Shown piece by piece: positions 1-16,979 of a DNA stretch of 64,000 bases (position 1 is the stretch's first letter; each line of letters starts with the position of its first letter). The DNA is from Blasia pusilla (taxonomy: Eukaryota; Marchantiophyta; Marchantiopsida; Blasiales). Under the pieces are notes generated by a model. It had not been told where the DNA came from. It did not search any database and worked only from the letters and a program-made list of their open reading frames with translations. Position numbers and translations under genes: made by a program. The stretch is from assembly GCA_050084515.1 (NCBI GenBank), contig CM114272.1, positions 30,628,001 through 30,692,000 on the forward strand. The letters run 5' to 3'.

Positions 1-4073
<4,073 letters not shown>

Positions 4074-4742
4074 GATTGCAGATCACACCTATATGTTTGT
4101 TACACACGCGCATATTGTCGCAAGAGATGTGTGCCGTCCGTCTCTCTGGTCACCGAGTCAGGATAAGACGTGCTTCGGCAGCTGAAGAAAAGCGTTCGAA
4201 ACAGTTGGTAGCGGATGTCAGGGAGCTGTCGAGATATTCCTCACAGAAACTAAACGGAAAACTTTCCACTTAATTAAAACTGGACGGAGCACGACCCTGG
4301 CCTTCCTCCGAATTCTGAAAATGCCCATCCACTGAGCTCAACTGAACTATTCAGTTGTCGGTCCTACCCTTCCACCTCACAATTCTCCTCTACTGCGTGA
4401 CTCCGTGGGCTCGCGGACCCGGCCCCATCCGACCCCTACCGAACCGAATCGAACCGGACGAAACCAAGCCAGGAACAGATCTCAGGAGTGTGAAGTCCTG
4501 CACACACCATCTCACTCATCGTTGCGGAACGGCCTGATTATCATCCTCCCCTGTTCCTTCCGACATGGCCGGGCTCTGGGAGCTTGTCAGCTGTCTGTCT
4601 TCTTGTGTGAAACCCTAATAAAGAGTCCTGGTTTCATCAATATTCGTAAAGCTGTGGATCTGTGGGGGATGCCGAGTGGAACTGGGGGCGAGTCCTTCGG
4701 GTCAATTCGAGAGAGAGACAAAGAGGACCCGGGGGCCCTGCA

Positions 4743-4763
4743 CATTCATTCATTCATTCATTC
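4743..4763. repeat. (CATT)n microsatellite
   Basis: About five tandem CATT units are seen directly. Confidence 0.9.
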
Positions 4764-5533
4764 TTCTATTAAAGCTGAGGCGGATTCCTGTTGGCTCACG
4801 CTGGATCACTTTGCCGGTTGCGTGGCCTGCACTTCTTCGAAATAGTACACCGTGGAACCTTTCATAACATCCGCAAAGAAAACATCCGGAGGCATCTCCA
4901 CCCACCCTGCGGTCGCTGCCGATCCATTCCGAGCTTCACGATAGGGAGCGTCGACGGTCCCTGTCGTCAAGCACTAGGCGGGTCACATGGGCGCGCATCT
5001 GGCAGACTAATAAGTGAGGCAAGTATAAGTAAATAGAAACAGCCCTCTGCATATGCGCATGAGACTTATTGTGGGATTGGACAGCTTCCATCTGCCTCCA
5101 TCCTTTTCATGCTCTGGTGAACTTCTTGGCCGCCCGATCTCATGACAAGGGAGGATTCAGTACCGGAATTGTGCCCGTCAGGAAAGCTCGCGGTCGCTGA
5201 GTAAACGATACTGCATGCCATGAAAGCTGCTGACATCAAGACCGGGGCCACGAGAAGATGGACAGGAGGTCATCCCACCTGATCATCGACCCTGCTGTAC
5301 GCAGTGTCTGTACAGCATGATGCTGTTTTAGACTCTGCCTACCGGAGATAAGGGGTGCTGTAGAAATTTCACATTTGCATCTCTTACACTACTACCTCCA
5401 GGGCGATCACGCTCACGTGCATTGGAGGGTTCGATATGCTGACACTTGGAAGGCATCTGTTGTCATGTCCTGATCCAGGGAAGATTCTCCATATTCATTC
5501 CCGGTGTCTAGAAGGAACTTAGGGAATCGCGCT

Positions 5534-5943
5534 GAAGCCAAGAAATATTTTGCTGTTCCGTAAACGGCTTGTCACATTCCTGATCGAAACTCAGTCTACT
5601 TTATGCCGGAAGATTAACTAACGAGAAAATTGTGTGAGCCAAGGTCGCCAAAGTGAAAGATATTCGTACTGAAAGCAAGGGATATTTGCTGTTCCGTGGA
5701 CGTCTTGTCGCATTCCTTATCGAAATTCTATGATTTTACGCCGGAGAACAAACGAAGGAGTAACGTGAAAGACAAGGTCGCCAACATGAAATACATTCGT
5801 GCGGAAGGCAAAAGATATGTTGCTGGTCTGTGGACGTATTGTCAAATTCCATTTCGAGCTTCAGTTTATTTTATGCCGGAGCTCGAACAAACAAAGGAAA
5901 CGCGTAAAGCCGAGGTCGACAAAATAGAAGACATGAAGCTACG
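5534..5943. repeat. Three imperfect tandem copies of a ~135-bp unit
   Basis: Units at about 5534-5670, 5671-5803 and 5804-5943. Each has, in the same order, a GAAGCCAAG-like start, TTTGCTGTTCCGT, CTTGTCACATTCC-like, TTTATGCCGGA, AAGGTCGCCAA and GAAAGATATTCGT-like blocks. The spacing is not a multiple of three and stops interrupt every frame of unit 1, so it looks non-coding. No named family recognised. Confidence 0.75.
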
Positions 5944-6250
5944 AGTCTACAGAACAAACCTCTAGAGGCGGGCAGGGTCGTCAAAGAACAGAAAATGCAG
6001 TAGGTAGCGAAGCACAGAAGGAATGATCAAGCGAGAAGAGATAGTACTTGAAGAATTAAAGTTGATCAGAAGCACAAAATGCACGGTTCTGCATTTCTAA
6101 TGAAGACAACGTATGATCACACCTACTGATGAAACAACATAAGCCGGGCTGGCTCTGATCAACCCGTGTGAACCGATCCTGCACCGCAACGGAGGCCGCA
6201 TATATCTGGAGAGAAACCCTGAATTATTTTGGCCAAGGTCGCCAGCTCGA

Positions 6251-7800
6251 GTGCGATTCTATGACAGCTTTGCTGCTCGTTTCCACTTCTCGCGTGCCGT
6301 AGCAGCGACTAGCTGCGAGTTTCTAAGCTCACTATCAGAAAATTTGTGCTCTAATATTCCCAAAGGACCGGGACGAAGAACTTCGATGACTTTCTCCACT
6401 TCGCGCTCGCGTTTCCTGCAAGATATGTGCGGAATGAAAAGGACAGTCAGGGAAACCTCATTCATCGGGCAGTGTGTACTTTACTAGGTAACCTTTGGGA
6501 AGCGAATTGTAATGCCGGAGGAACAAGAAGAGCTCTTTGATCTCCATTTCTATACTCGCCGCTTTTCTTGAAGAATCATTGACGAATTCATCAGTTGCAA
6601 AGCAGAGTGCATACGGATTTGCAAAAGAATGCGTATCCATTCACAGTGAGGATTTGCTGTCCCGTCCCTCTCTCCTCCCTCCTTGTAATCATTCTTCAAA
6701 CGGCCAGAGTAGATGGATATATAGGACAAATGTAAATCATTTTGGAGAATAGCGAGGCGTTCTTAGAATTACCGAAGAGATGAGACGGCGAAGCGCAGCA
6801 AAGACTTAAGTACTCGAGTTGCCATAGACGTCAACTATCGGAATCTGAATCCGTTCAGTGCTTCAAAGTCCCCTACGGCAAACCTTGCTGTTATCTGGTG
6901 AGAATCTCGACGACAGGGAGCAGCACATCCGTTTCCGAACTCGGATTTCAAGGTTTGAGCCTTTTATCCTCTCACTCGACTCTCAAATCTCCTTCCGCTC
7001 ACGCTCTCGCAGGATTAACATGGTGTTCTCTTGCAGGATCCAATCATCCCCAGCAAATCCGGCCCATGGCAGCCGACCCTCTCGTCTTACCACTTCCGCA
7101 CGCAAATCAGCTGTACACAGAATCAGGGCATGCTACGAATCCCTCAGTCTTTCACCTCCCAAACTCCACAGCGCGTCCTCCTACTTCCGCGTTTATCGAT
7201 ATCCGAATGATGAGACGGTTTTCCGTACCCCACATATATGGAAAACTGCTGGCAACATTCGTCTTTCTGGAGGCATTTGTAGCTGTGGATCTTTCCCCGC
7301 AGTCCTTGTGTTCTAGTAACCTGATGTTCAGGCTACAGGGGGGAGTTTCTCGTCCATTCGCGTTTGTCAATCAAAGCCTTTATCTTCATTCACCCTCAAG
7401 CAATTTATCATCGCAGTTGGAAGGCCCGTCTACTTTGTAACACTCATGCAGTGAGTATGTTCAGGCGTAAACGAAAACCGTGTTTCTAGCTACTGCAGAA
7501 AACACGAAGAGATTCATGTTCTTGTAGTGCTTCCTTAACCTATTCTGTGGTTGTTTGCAGGTTAATTGCGTTAAGTCCTTCAGACTGCTAATGATCCAGA
7601 AAGTGTCCTACGAGTCGGAAGTCACCGACAACGGCCACTGCAAACTGCTCATGCAGCAGGAATCCACAGCTATTTTGCCACTACTTCCAATACAACTGAA
7701 ATCGGATGAACCATCAATACGCTTGGGAGGTAAGGTGCGCATCACTTGCAAGAACCTCCTCTGCGTGGACCCTTTCGCTCATTGAATACAGGTAAACTTT
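6251..7800 (+). other. Unresolved open frames, possibly exons of an unknown gene
   Basis: Open frames at 6898-7440 (about 180 codons) and 7555-7785 match no family I recognise. A donor-like CA/GTGAGTATG near 7450, an acceptor-like TTGTTTGCAG ending at 7560 and a donor-like GGTAAGG near 7731 suggest a spliced plus-strand transcript. The first frame closes with TAA before the 7450 donor, so it would be 5' UTR or the splicing is different. It could be a non-coding transcript, a lineage-specific gene or chance. Confidence 0.2.
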
Positions 7801-8197
7801 GCTGTATGAAACTCATCCGGATTCTGGAACACGGTTCTGACAAGGATCTTTAATATAGGACTTGCACCACCTCAGCTCATAGAGTCTACTGCCTAAGCAT
7901 TCAGCGTAGTCCTTCGAGGGAATGGATTTCGAACGTGATGATCAGCTCCCTGTTCCATACTCATAGCAAGCAACTGGACTTCAACTAGACAGTCTCCAAG
8001 GTCGGCCCATTCGCAGATACAACAAAATCTGCCATTCCAGGAGTATCACTTCTATTGTACTTTCTTACGAGATCGCAAACATTCAACCTGTAAGATAGAT
8101 CCCATGACATAAACCTGACGATAGACACACAAACCAAGCTGGATGCAGCTCTAGAATCATGATAATTAGTTGCAGGGAAGAGTTTTAGAATAGGAAT
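7801..8197. other. Intergenic between the unresolved frames and USE1
   Basis: Probably contains the 3' UTR of the USE1-type gene, which ends at 8198 on the minus strand. No other feature recognised. Confidence 0.4.
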
Positions 8198-9328
8198 TCA
8201 AATGATGCGGATAACGAGAACCATTAAGACAAATATCAAGTGCATGAGAAGTAAGACTGCCCCAGTTACGAATCCAAATCTGCGCTTCTGAGTTTGTGCA
8301 AATAGTTGGCCCGTTTGCAAATTCGCTGATGTTGTTACTGACAGACATTGTCTAATGGTATGCTCGGAGGAGCGGAGGAGTTGCTCTGTATCATGCAAAC
8401 TATTCTCCAGCAAGAGACTGGTCTCCTTGATCTGTCTGGTCAGAAGCAGCATTTCATCAACTAGCTCTCCTTGAGCTACCTGGTATTTTCTAATGTCCTG
8501 ACGAGTTGTAACATCTGTCAAACGTTCAAACTCCAGACCCAGAAATTCTTTCCCGACAGTTGAATTAGGTGAAGTTTTGCTTGAAGAAGGCGATTGTAAC
8601 TCTGAAACAGGATTTGTCAAACCTAGCCCTTGTAAACTCACAGAAAAGAGTAAGAGGTCATCCGAGTTTGAACCATTCCCGAACTGGTTGTCGTATTCGT
8701 GTGTCATCAGCTCAGATTTCCAAATCTCAGGATCAAGGTCATCGTGTCCAACGGTTGAATCAGGTAAGTGGTTGTGTCTAAAGCCTGAAGGCGGTGAGGG
8801 CACCTCCGAACCAGCAGGTGTCAAAACTAGCCCTTGTAGATCCACGCAGAGTTCATATAAGTCATTCGAGTTTCTCAGGTTTCCATACTCGGTGTAATCA
8901 TCATCTGCCACCACCTCCCCAGATCTTCCCAACTTCACAGCCAGATTTGTAATTTCAATACTCGAACTTGGTGAGTGTTTCCTACGGAGACCTGGTGGAA
9001 ATAACGTGGACTGTGTCACAGAAAATTTTCCGGAAGCCAGCGTTTGTAAAGCGTGACTTGGTCCTAAGCCATCGTCAGTGGTCAAACACTCCCACAGATC
9101 TGCATTGCGGCTAACATCGAAATTTTTTGCAAATTCTTCAATAGACTCGCGGTATGTGCCTTTGCCATCGGGCAGCTCCTGTTGTCCATTCTCTTGTTCA
9201 AGCATGAACAGGAGCTCCCTCAGTGTTGCAACATAATGAACAAGCTTGTGTTTATTCGTCTGCTGTGGCAAGTGATCCAGCAGTCGCCTCAGATTGATCT
9301 CTGCTTTGGAAATTTTCATCACAGCCAC
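8198..9328 (-). CDS. USE1: USE1-type SNARE (ER unconventional SNARE), single exon
   Basis: 376 aa. USE1 is a tail-anchored SNARE that works with Sec20-type partners in Golgi-to-ER retrograde fusion. The N-terminus (INLRRLLDHLPQQ, KLVHYVATLRELL, residues about 10-45) matches the plant Use1 family start. Residues about 277-349 form the SNARE-like coiled coil (DEMLLLTRQIKETSLLLENS, ending QTQKRR), and about 352-373 form one C-terminal membrane anchor, as expected for a tail-anchored protein. From memory plant homologues are nearer 240 aa; the extra length is a middle region (about 78-270) with a repeated LQGLxLT...PSP...STVG block at about 154-200 and 222-268. The Met at 9328 puts the conserved INLRR about ten residues in, which supports this start. 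No stop or frameshift. No intron needed, which may indicate retroposition or intron loss. Confidence 0.85.
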   Translation of the reverse strand: MAVMKISKAEINLRRLLDHLPQQTNKHKLVHYVATLRELLFMLEQENGQQELPDGKGTYRESIEEFAKNFDVSRNADLWECLTTDDGLGPSHALQTLASGKFSVTQSTLFPPGLRRKHSPSSSIEITNLAVKLGRSGEVVADDDYTEYGNLRNSNDLYELCVDLQGLVLTPAGSEVPSPPSGFRHNHLPDSTVGHDDLDPEIWKSELMTHEYDNQFGNGSNSDDLLLFSVSLQGLGLTNPVSELQSPSSSKTSPNSTVGKEFLGLEFERLTDVTTRQDIRKYQVAQGELVDEMLLLTRQIKETSLLLENSLHDTEQLLRSSEHTIRQCLSVTTSANLQTGQLFAQTQKRRFGFVTGAVLLLMHLIFVLMVLVIRII

Positions 9329-11747
9329 ATCCTCATTTTAGTTCAAAATATCTGGGTTGATAGTGTCAACTTCTTCCGTTGCCGAAAGAATCCCTGGTAC
9401 GCAGCATGAGGCAGAGTTCACTCTTCTGCAAGATCGAACACTAACGGTGTTCAGTCCGAGTAACGAAGAGTGCAGGAATCAGTGGCCGTTTGGTCTCGAT
9501 TACGAATGAACACAAGAAAGCCTATCTGGTTCATAGCTTCACAATTAGATTAGAGCGACTGTTTGAAAGTCAACATACCAAGGAGACAACAAAAATTTGC
9601 TTGCTGATCTCAATCACATGGTCAAACCTGTAGCTGACCTGTCAGAATTTTACTTTGTAATAAAATCATAATGATAGAGTGAAGTCAGGTTTTGTTGCCG
9701 GGCAGGTAACAATTGTCGATTTTTCTTCGCACCTTCTCCACATACTCTACATGCCACTGTCGGTGTCAGTCTCTAGGGCATACAAAACAACTGCTTGCAT
9801 CGGAAAGTAGCAGGAGATTTCTGATGTCCAGAATTGTTGCCGAGCGATATTTACCTCTACAGCAGAAGTTCAAAGGGTCGGTTGGTCAAGATTTGGGCAA
9901 CACTCCAAAAATTTACAAGTCTTTTTTAGCTGCTACATGCATGTAGAGCAGGCTATAAAACTGACTGTCCTTGGCAGCATGCAAATCTCAAACAGAAGTG
10001 TCGCATCACAGCTGCAGGTCTGAAGAAGTTCAGTCACTTGCAGGAAAACAGTAATCTGTCTACAACGGTAAAAGAGATTATAATCAACAGGCTTGACCAG
10101 TAGCTCAACGTCTCCTTCCTCAAAAACCGAAGTTGTTTTGATACGTCACTAGATAGTTCGAGGCCCTGATCTCTGGAAAAAGTGTTCTAATGAATGGTCA
10201 CCTGAAAGAAAGTAAATTTGAAATTCTTACCTTCCCTGGAGAAATATACTAAAAAAATCTCTTGCAGAGCGCCTAAACGCGTAAAAATATTATTCCGTTC
10301 CAGAACCGGGTTCTTCCTAGACAAGGAATTACTGTTCTGAAGTATTCATGACCCCCATAGGCCTTCAACAGGTATCATGCAATGCTGCATCCTAACTGAA
10401 TATTGGACCCAAAAAACTATCGGCTAAATCCTCATGAACAATATCGGTTTTTTACACGATGACTGTGATAGAGAGGAATGCCCTGCGCTGTTTGGCGTCA
10501 CTAAACCCTGTCGCGAGTCTCATAGAGACCTCAAGTAGAGAAAAATCTACAACAGCAGGATGACTTATATCTCTGTAGTGCTTGCAAGCTTCGTGAACGT
10601 CCATCGGAACCGGTAAGAAAAAACCCCATAATAACGCAAAAACCACACCTTCACACAGGAACTCAGAGTGCTAAACCAAGCAGCTTTCGAGACAAATTAG
10701 AGACTGAAATGAAGTTGTTCGCATACTAGTAACGCGAAGAATTCCTTCGGCGTCTCCTTGAACCGCGTTATATCCTTCCTCCTGTTCCCGAACACAATCG
10801 AGAACTCCAATCTGGTACTCTAATTACTCCCTCACTGCCTGCAGCTGCTCCATGTCTAAAACCTCCATCATTCTGGTCCAAAAAAAATCTTTCTTAAACC
10901 TCAATCCCAGCAAGATTCAGATCTCTTGCACCCTCTACAACAATCTCCCGTCTTCAATCCAGACCTCCTCTCCTTCGTCACTGATCTCTGTTTATTAACC
11001 TCTGCGAGCATCATCTGAAAAGACGCGTACGGTATCTGAAAATCCAGAAACAGGCAGAAACACGGTCCTTCGGCTAGAGCTCATACATCATCCGGAACTC
11101 TGCTCTCGGAGATTTCCACCTCCGTTCTTAGAGCTCCTCTCCTTCATCGCCACAATCTCCATTCCTCAAACTCTGCGGGCACAGTCTGAAAAGACGCTTA
11201 CTGTATCTGAAAAGCTTCAAAGTACACAAAGACAAGGTCCCTCGACTAGATCTCACTCGGAGATGCCCGCTCTTCCATCCCGCGCTCCGCTCTCACATCT
11301 TTTCTTTTCTCCTTCATGAAAGCGACCTCTCTACTCGTCGAATTGCGAGCCAGGCGCGACTGCACGAAAACCTTCGCACGTGATCTGAAAATCCAGACGC
11401 CGTCCCTCGAGAGATAAGAATTTCACAGGCCGCAAGAACCGTTGCAAGGAACGCAATCGAGCTGACATTTCGACTGAGATTCCTGCGACCCAAGATCCAC
11501 ACGACTCTCCTCGAAAGCTCCCGAAGTCGCGGTCGACGATATTCATGAACCGCCCCAAACTTCCGAAGCCGATCTCGAGAGTTCCTAAGAAACAGCTGGA
11601 GCCGCGAGTATCCACGTGGCAACGCACATGCATGCCAAGTCGGACGGGTCAATCCGCGGGAAAGGGTCCGAACGGCATCTCGAACGGAGTCCAAAGTGTT
11701 TCCGTTCACTTAATTAAAAGACCAGTTTGCGGATTAATTCTTATGCA
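9329..11747. other. Intergenic upstream of USE1; repeated segment inside
   Basis: No gene recognised. The minus-strand promoter of USE1 should lie at its left edge. The longest open frame (11314-11709, minus) overlaps a repeated segment and has no recognisable domain. Confidence 0.4.
10969..11420. repeat. Imperfect ~170-bp direct repeats, about three copies
   Basis: Blocks CTCTCCTTC, TCTGAAAAGACGC, GTATCTGAAAA and GGTCC.TCG.CTAGA recur in the same order starting near 10969, 11136 and 11307. The third copy is shorter. Non-coding in appearance. Confidence 0.55.
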
Positions 11748-11897
11748 TTAGATGGTGCCCGTGCCATCCACAAATTAAAAATAACACTGAGAAATTATAA
11801 AAAATTAAATATCTTAGATTTAATTTAACTTCCTCCTTCAAAAGGGAAATGCTCTAATTGGTTTGTTCAAACCTCCGTCCTCTTTTAATTATATAGA
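11748..11897 (-). mobile_element. Small non-autonomous Helitron
   Basis: On the minus strand it starts TCTATATAATT, preceded by A, and ends with a GGCACGGGCACC inverted repeat just before CTAA, followed by T. This fits plant Helitrons: 5' TC, subterminal hairpin, 3' CTRR, insertion between A and T. About 150 bp, AT-rich, no coding capacity. Confidence 0.6.
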
Positions 11898-12308
11898 TTG
11901 GTGGGCAATCCGTGTCATGGAGTGAAGGAGTTAATTACATTGGTCGTAAAATATTTGTCTTGTTGTCAGTAGAAGAGGAAGCATTTTCTTGTTGTTCGAT
12001 TGTCACATGTCAAACAAAGAGGTGTTTGCAAATCAAGAAGATACTCTCCAATAATAATAGAAATATTTTTCTTGTTGCCCGTAGAAGGTAAAATATTTTT
12101 TTTTTGCCCGATTGCCACATATCAAGCAAAGAGATGTTTGCAAAAAAGGCACTCTTCAATAATAATGTTGAAATTTATAATTTTGAATTACTCATCGAAA
12201 ATGTACAATTGAATAGTAATACCATTGGCTTAGACAACAAACAATTCTATTGGATGAAAAGGACATGTGTCAAATGAACATGCCCCCTCCAATAGTAATA
12301 TAGATTAG
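11898..12308 (-). mobile_element. Cluster of related Helitron-like fragments
   Basis: At least three partial copies of one repeat: CTTGTTGCCCG-like, CACATGTCAAACAAAGAG, GTTTGCAAATCAAGAAGA, then CTCCAATAATAATA ending near 12060, 12165 and 12306. The same consensus occurs at 18619-18793, where both termini are clear. Here the CTRR ends are degenerate, so borders are approximate. Confidence 0.55.
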
Positions 12309-12355
12309 ATAGGCTACATGGGCAGAAAAAATAATTTTTGAGAAATATCCTACAC

Positions 12356-12764
12356 TCACAATAAAAAAAAGATAAAGCAAGTAAATAAATGGTGTTTAAA
12401 TCCAAAGTAAATAATTTTTTTTGGATCAAAATATAATTCGTTATCAAAAGTAAGAAAGGGAAATATTTCGTCATCACAAATATCCCTCATGTCATCATCA
12501 CTATAATTGATATACTCATTTACCCTCTTATTCTCATCTCCCATATACCATCCCTCTAGATCATAATCGGGAGTACGGGAATATTCCCCATAATTTTACA
12601 AAGGAAGATGTTTGGTCTTCCACACTAATGCAAACATCTTCGGAGTAGCTTGCATCACTAATAAAACTGACAAAAACCTCTCGATCCTCAACATCTATGA
12701 CCATTTTTATCTCACCCAACTCTTTGTTGAGCGGGGAATCTTCATTGCATAACTCATTGCACAC
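12356..12764 (-). pseudogene. Unrecognised coding remnant, frameshifted
   Basis: Two minus-strand frames (12561-12764 and 12356-12544) read as one acidic protein fragment if joined by a frame change near 12560. Acidic runs include YINYSDDDMRDICDDE. I do not recognise the family. It lies between Helitron fragments, so a captured gene piece or decayed transposon ORF is possible. Confidence 0.25.
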
Positions 12765-13426
<662 letters not shown>

Positions 13427-13785
13427 TTAAATACTTACAAATAAAGCCTAACTTTGAATTCTTTAAAACATAGTTTCAAGGCTAGAACACCTGGGAGAGC
13501 CTCATTTTGGGGTCCAAGAGGGCTCTCACCAAAGATATTTTAGGAATTTGGGATGGAAAAATTGAGTGGTGGGCCAAGGGGTTGGCAGGTTTCGAGACTT
13601 TCACACGCCCGAAGTTGCATGGAAGGCCCAAGCCTTCCATGCACCTACATGACTTGATGTGTGGCTCGGAAAGAGCTACCATCTAACAAGGAGATAGGGA
13701 GAAGCGGGAGGAGAGTGCCATGCACTACGTCAAAACTTCTTTTGTAGAACAATCGCTCCTCATAACACTGTGAAGCGTCGTGAAT

Positions 13786-14002
13786 GACCCAACTCCTACA
13801 AAATTTCAATGATTACAGTGTAGAGATAACACAAACATCGATTGACACCTTGTGATTGAATCACCCAACTCCTACAAAATTTCATGATTTCAGCCTAGAG
13901 ATAGCACAAACACCAATTGACACCTTATTGAGCTCTTAGAACTGTTGGCATTGCAACGTAGAGACAACACAAACACCTTGTCACACCTTGTAATTGACTG
14001 TT
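13786..14002. repeat. Three imperfect ~75-bp tandem copies
   Basis: Units start near 13786, 13862 and 13930. Shared blocks are ACCCAACTCCTACAAAATTT (first two), TAGAGATA(A/G)CACAAACA and TTGACACCTT(G/A). The third copy is diverged at its start. Confidence 0.65.
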
Positions 14003-14628
14003 GATTCAAACATAGTATTGTACTAGCATTCCACCTAGATCTTAAGCTCTCACATTGCATAAATGGAGCCCCTCTTTGATAGGCAGTCTCTCTATTCATG
14101 AATCTATGGAGATCGTCTTTATCCTTTTGGCTCCAGGCGGCATGTGTTGATATGGATGAGTGGTTTGGCTTGGACATTATCAAACGCCCTTGGTGAGGAA
14201 AGGAGGGCTTAGTGCAAGAGTTTCTTGAGTACTAAAGTGTGGGCTCTTTACCTTTCTTCTCTTACGGGGGAAAATCACACTCTGCTACTCTCAAAAGGCT
14301 GGGTTAGTTGGTTTCAATAAGTTGATGCTTTTGATCTACAAGAACAAAAAAGCTCAATGTACCTCCACTTACATTGGCAACAAATCAAGGATGCACTAAT
14401 ACACACACATCAGATTTGATAGGAAATTCTCACCATGAAAGACACCAAGCGCTCGTATCGCTCTCCTCATGATTTCACCACTGCGTTCAAAATTTTCCAA
14501 CAAAGATTAGCAGGTAATCACACCCTCCATATTAGCCTCAATACCAAACTCCCCTCCTCTGCCTTTTGGTTACTCTAACTTGAGGGCTCTATGCTCTCTT
14601 CCACCAAATACAAAGTTAGAAAGATATA

Positions 14629-15124
14629 TGTCATAACTTTTTAGGATAGATGAGAGAGATTTGGTAGAACACCTTCGCGAGTAGAGGAGTACATTATGAG
14701 GAGGTCGAGGATGACCTGTTGAGGTCTCGGGAAATCTTTAGAGAGCAAGTTTCCCCTTCGTTTCGGCTCATTTGGAGCCATATAGAGAAACTTATAATTT
14801 TAGGTAAGTTTCCATGTTTGGTAGAGTTGACTTTCCACTTTTGGAAGTGGCCCTTGACCTGCTACAGTAGATCAAGAGTCAAGGAGATGACTTGCGAGCA
14901 TAGGTTACCGAGGAGAGAGCTTGGGAGAGGGAAGGGGGTATACCTCATGGAGAGGGAGCTTGAGAGCTCATTCTCTCCTTGTTGAACCTCTTGGCATGAG
15001 GTGGTGGAGCTAGGGTCTCTTGCCTTATGAGTGTACCCAAGCCTCTTATTAGGAGAGTGGGTTTGGTTTGACATTGAGAGAGAGTGCACACATTTGAGAG
15101 CTATGGTGTTGAGAGAGATTGGAT
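14629..15124 (+). repeat. Element A, 5' terminal repeat A1
   Basis: Shares with A2 (18187-18287) the TGTCAT start, the block CCAAGCCTCT.ATTA.GAGA and the end GAGAGAGATTGGAT. It also aligns over its whole length with 45396-45900 of element B. Unlike an ordinary LTR it lacks the B segment found at the 3' end of the element. Confidence 0.75.
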
Positions 15125-15371
15125 CTACTTGATTTACAAAGAGAGAATGATTGAGTGAGAGAGCTTCATGGGGGAGCTCTCTGGTCACTTACTGGTTTTG
15201 CAGGTTGGGGATTGTATTTCTTAATCATCAGTTCATGGGAGTGCTCACCAGAGCAAGAGCCGCTTACTTTTGATGTTTCCTTTGCCGATTTTTCATGTGG
15301 AAGAGTGGTGCGCGGAAGCGCTGCCCAATTTTTGATAGGGATTTAGTATGGGGGCGAGTTGCCCCATGCCA

Positions 15372-15387
15372 GTGCTCTCAAGAGCAC
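15372..15387 (+). other. Leader hairpin of element A
   Basis: GTGCTCT / AGAGCAC separated by CA, in the untranslated leader. The same position in element B (46152-46169) has a different but still self-complementary sequence. Could be an RNA packaging or dimer element; function is inferred. Confidence 0.5.
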
Positions 15388-15914
15388 CATGTAGCTTGCT
15401 GATTTGTATTTTTATAGGTTTTACTTTTTTTTGGGAGAAAGCAATGCGGAAGCGCTGCCAAATTTTGCGTAGGAGAAAGAGACGTTGGGTTGTACGGTTG
15501 TCCCCGTCTATTTTTGGTGGAAAATCAAATGGAAAAACCAATTTTAGAAGGTCGTAGATCAAGAAGTGGTGTACGCTGCTGAAGAAATGGTGCACAATTT
15601 GGAGATTAGAGCACGGAGTTATGATCATTTTTGTTGGGCTGCCATAGCCATCGTTCCAAGGTGTGAGTGAAATTTTGAAATTTTTGGGTAGAAATTCTTT
15701 ATTGAGAGGTAAAAAAAATCAGTTTTCTTGGTGGATAGGACAAGTGAATTCAGCTATTTGGAGATAGGATGAGTAGATCCCATTTGGAAGGGGGGTTGAC
15801 CCTCAATCTTAGGAGGGATTTGTGGTAAGGCATTCAATTTGCAGACCCGTCATGAGGGCGGCCGTCAAGTAAGGAAAGATAGTGGAGATCCAATTCTCTC
15901 CGGGGGTATTCTAG

Positions 15915-15945
15915 TTAAAATAAAATAAAATAAAATAAAATAAAT
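15915..15945. repeat. (AAATA)n pentanucleotide repeat
   Basis: About six AAATA units inside the leader of element A. Confidence 0.9.
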
Positions 15946-16979
15946 TTGGCGGGGGACAACGTCTCTCCTACCATATCCTAACCGACTGTTCCTGAGATGC
16001 GCAAATCGGTTGTGCACTTGCTACCGCCGTTGTATGTTGTGTGGTCCGTCGACGCTTCAGGGCCGCTTCCCGATTGTTGGACCTCCTAGTGCCTACAAAA
16101 TACTGAGCCGCCGTACAGCCATACGCTTCTCAATCCAACCTTGTGTTACTACCGTCCGTAGAGCCGGGCGTCTGAATCTCTGTCCCAGACCACCGCGGTT
16201 GCCTGTGATTGCGGCCAGCCATTTGCATTTTTGGATTGATGGGTTCATAGTGTTCCGTCCGCTTTGTTATGCCATGATTTATAGCCGCTCAAGGACGATC
16301 GAGTACCATGCCGTGTCGCTCGTAGCCGCAACGTGTCGCCGATTGCCGCGTTGTGCGCTTGTTGCCGCACCGCATCATCACTAGAGAGCAGAGCATGTAT
16401 TGTTGTTGAGGAGGGTATGTTGCTGAGAGCCGCACCCTCTAACCGAGTGTCGTGTTGTTTGTAGCCGTTCCGTGCCGCGAGTGCCACAATGTACCACTGG
16501 ACCCGCACCGCACTTTGAGGAGATTTGAGCATCGTAAGTACCAGAAGAGTACAACTTGCTACTTGGAGGAGTTATCTTCACGACCGAGTAGGGGTTGAGG
16601 TTTGCAATTGCTGAGGAGCAACATGAACAGTTATTCATGTTACCCATTCTGGTCTTTTTCAATACACATGTTAGGAATTGTCGGGTATTGGGAAGTTATG
16701 TAGGGATATTGGGTTTCGTGCAGATGTTGAGAGCATTGTTGATGTATGGGTTCATGGGACATAGACCTATGTGGGATGTCCAGGCTTGAGGGTATGTCCT
16801 GTTGATGAGATGATAGGATAGTAGATGATTTGCCGTACCACGCCTCTTGTTGCCGCACAACACACGTCTCAATGAGAGAGTGTAGCTTGAGTTCCGCATA
16901 TTAGATTGAGTGATTGTGTGATTACTCGCGAGGTTGAGAGTGATCGTGTGAGAGGGGCATGAGGGGCATGAGGGTCATC

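Larger units (their letters stand above)
4074..6250. other. Intergenic: upstream region of the beta-glucosidase gene
   Basis: No convincing gene. The part next to 4073 should hold the beta-glucosidase promoter and 5' UTR, but I could not identify a TATA box with confidence. The stretch holds a short CATT microsatellite (4743-4763) and a triplicated ~135-bp repeat (5534-5943). Short open frames here show no recognisable protein. Confidence 0.5.

Noticed and set aside
8569-8897. Plus-strand open frames across 8569-8897.
   Set aside because: Antisense shadows of the USE1 coding region.
11314-11709. 131-codon minus-strand open frame.
   Set aside because: Arg/Ser-rich without any recognisable domain and overlapping an imperfect direct repeat; probably chance.
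15155-15628. Open frames in the leader of element A as possible extra proteins.
   Set aside because: They are not conserved as proteins in the aligned leader of element B.
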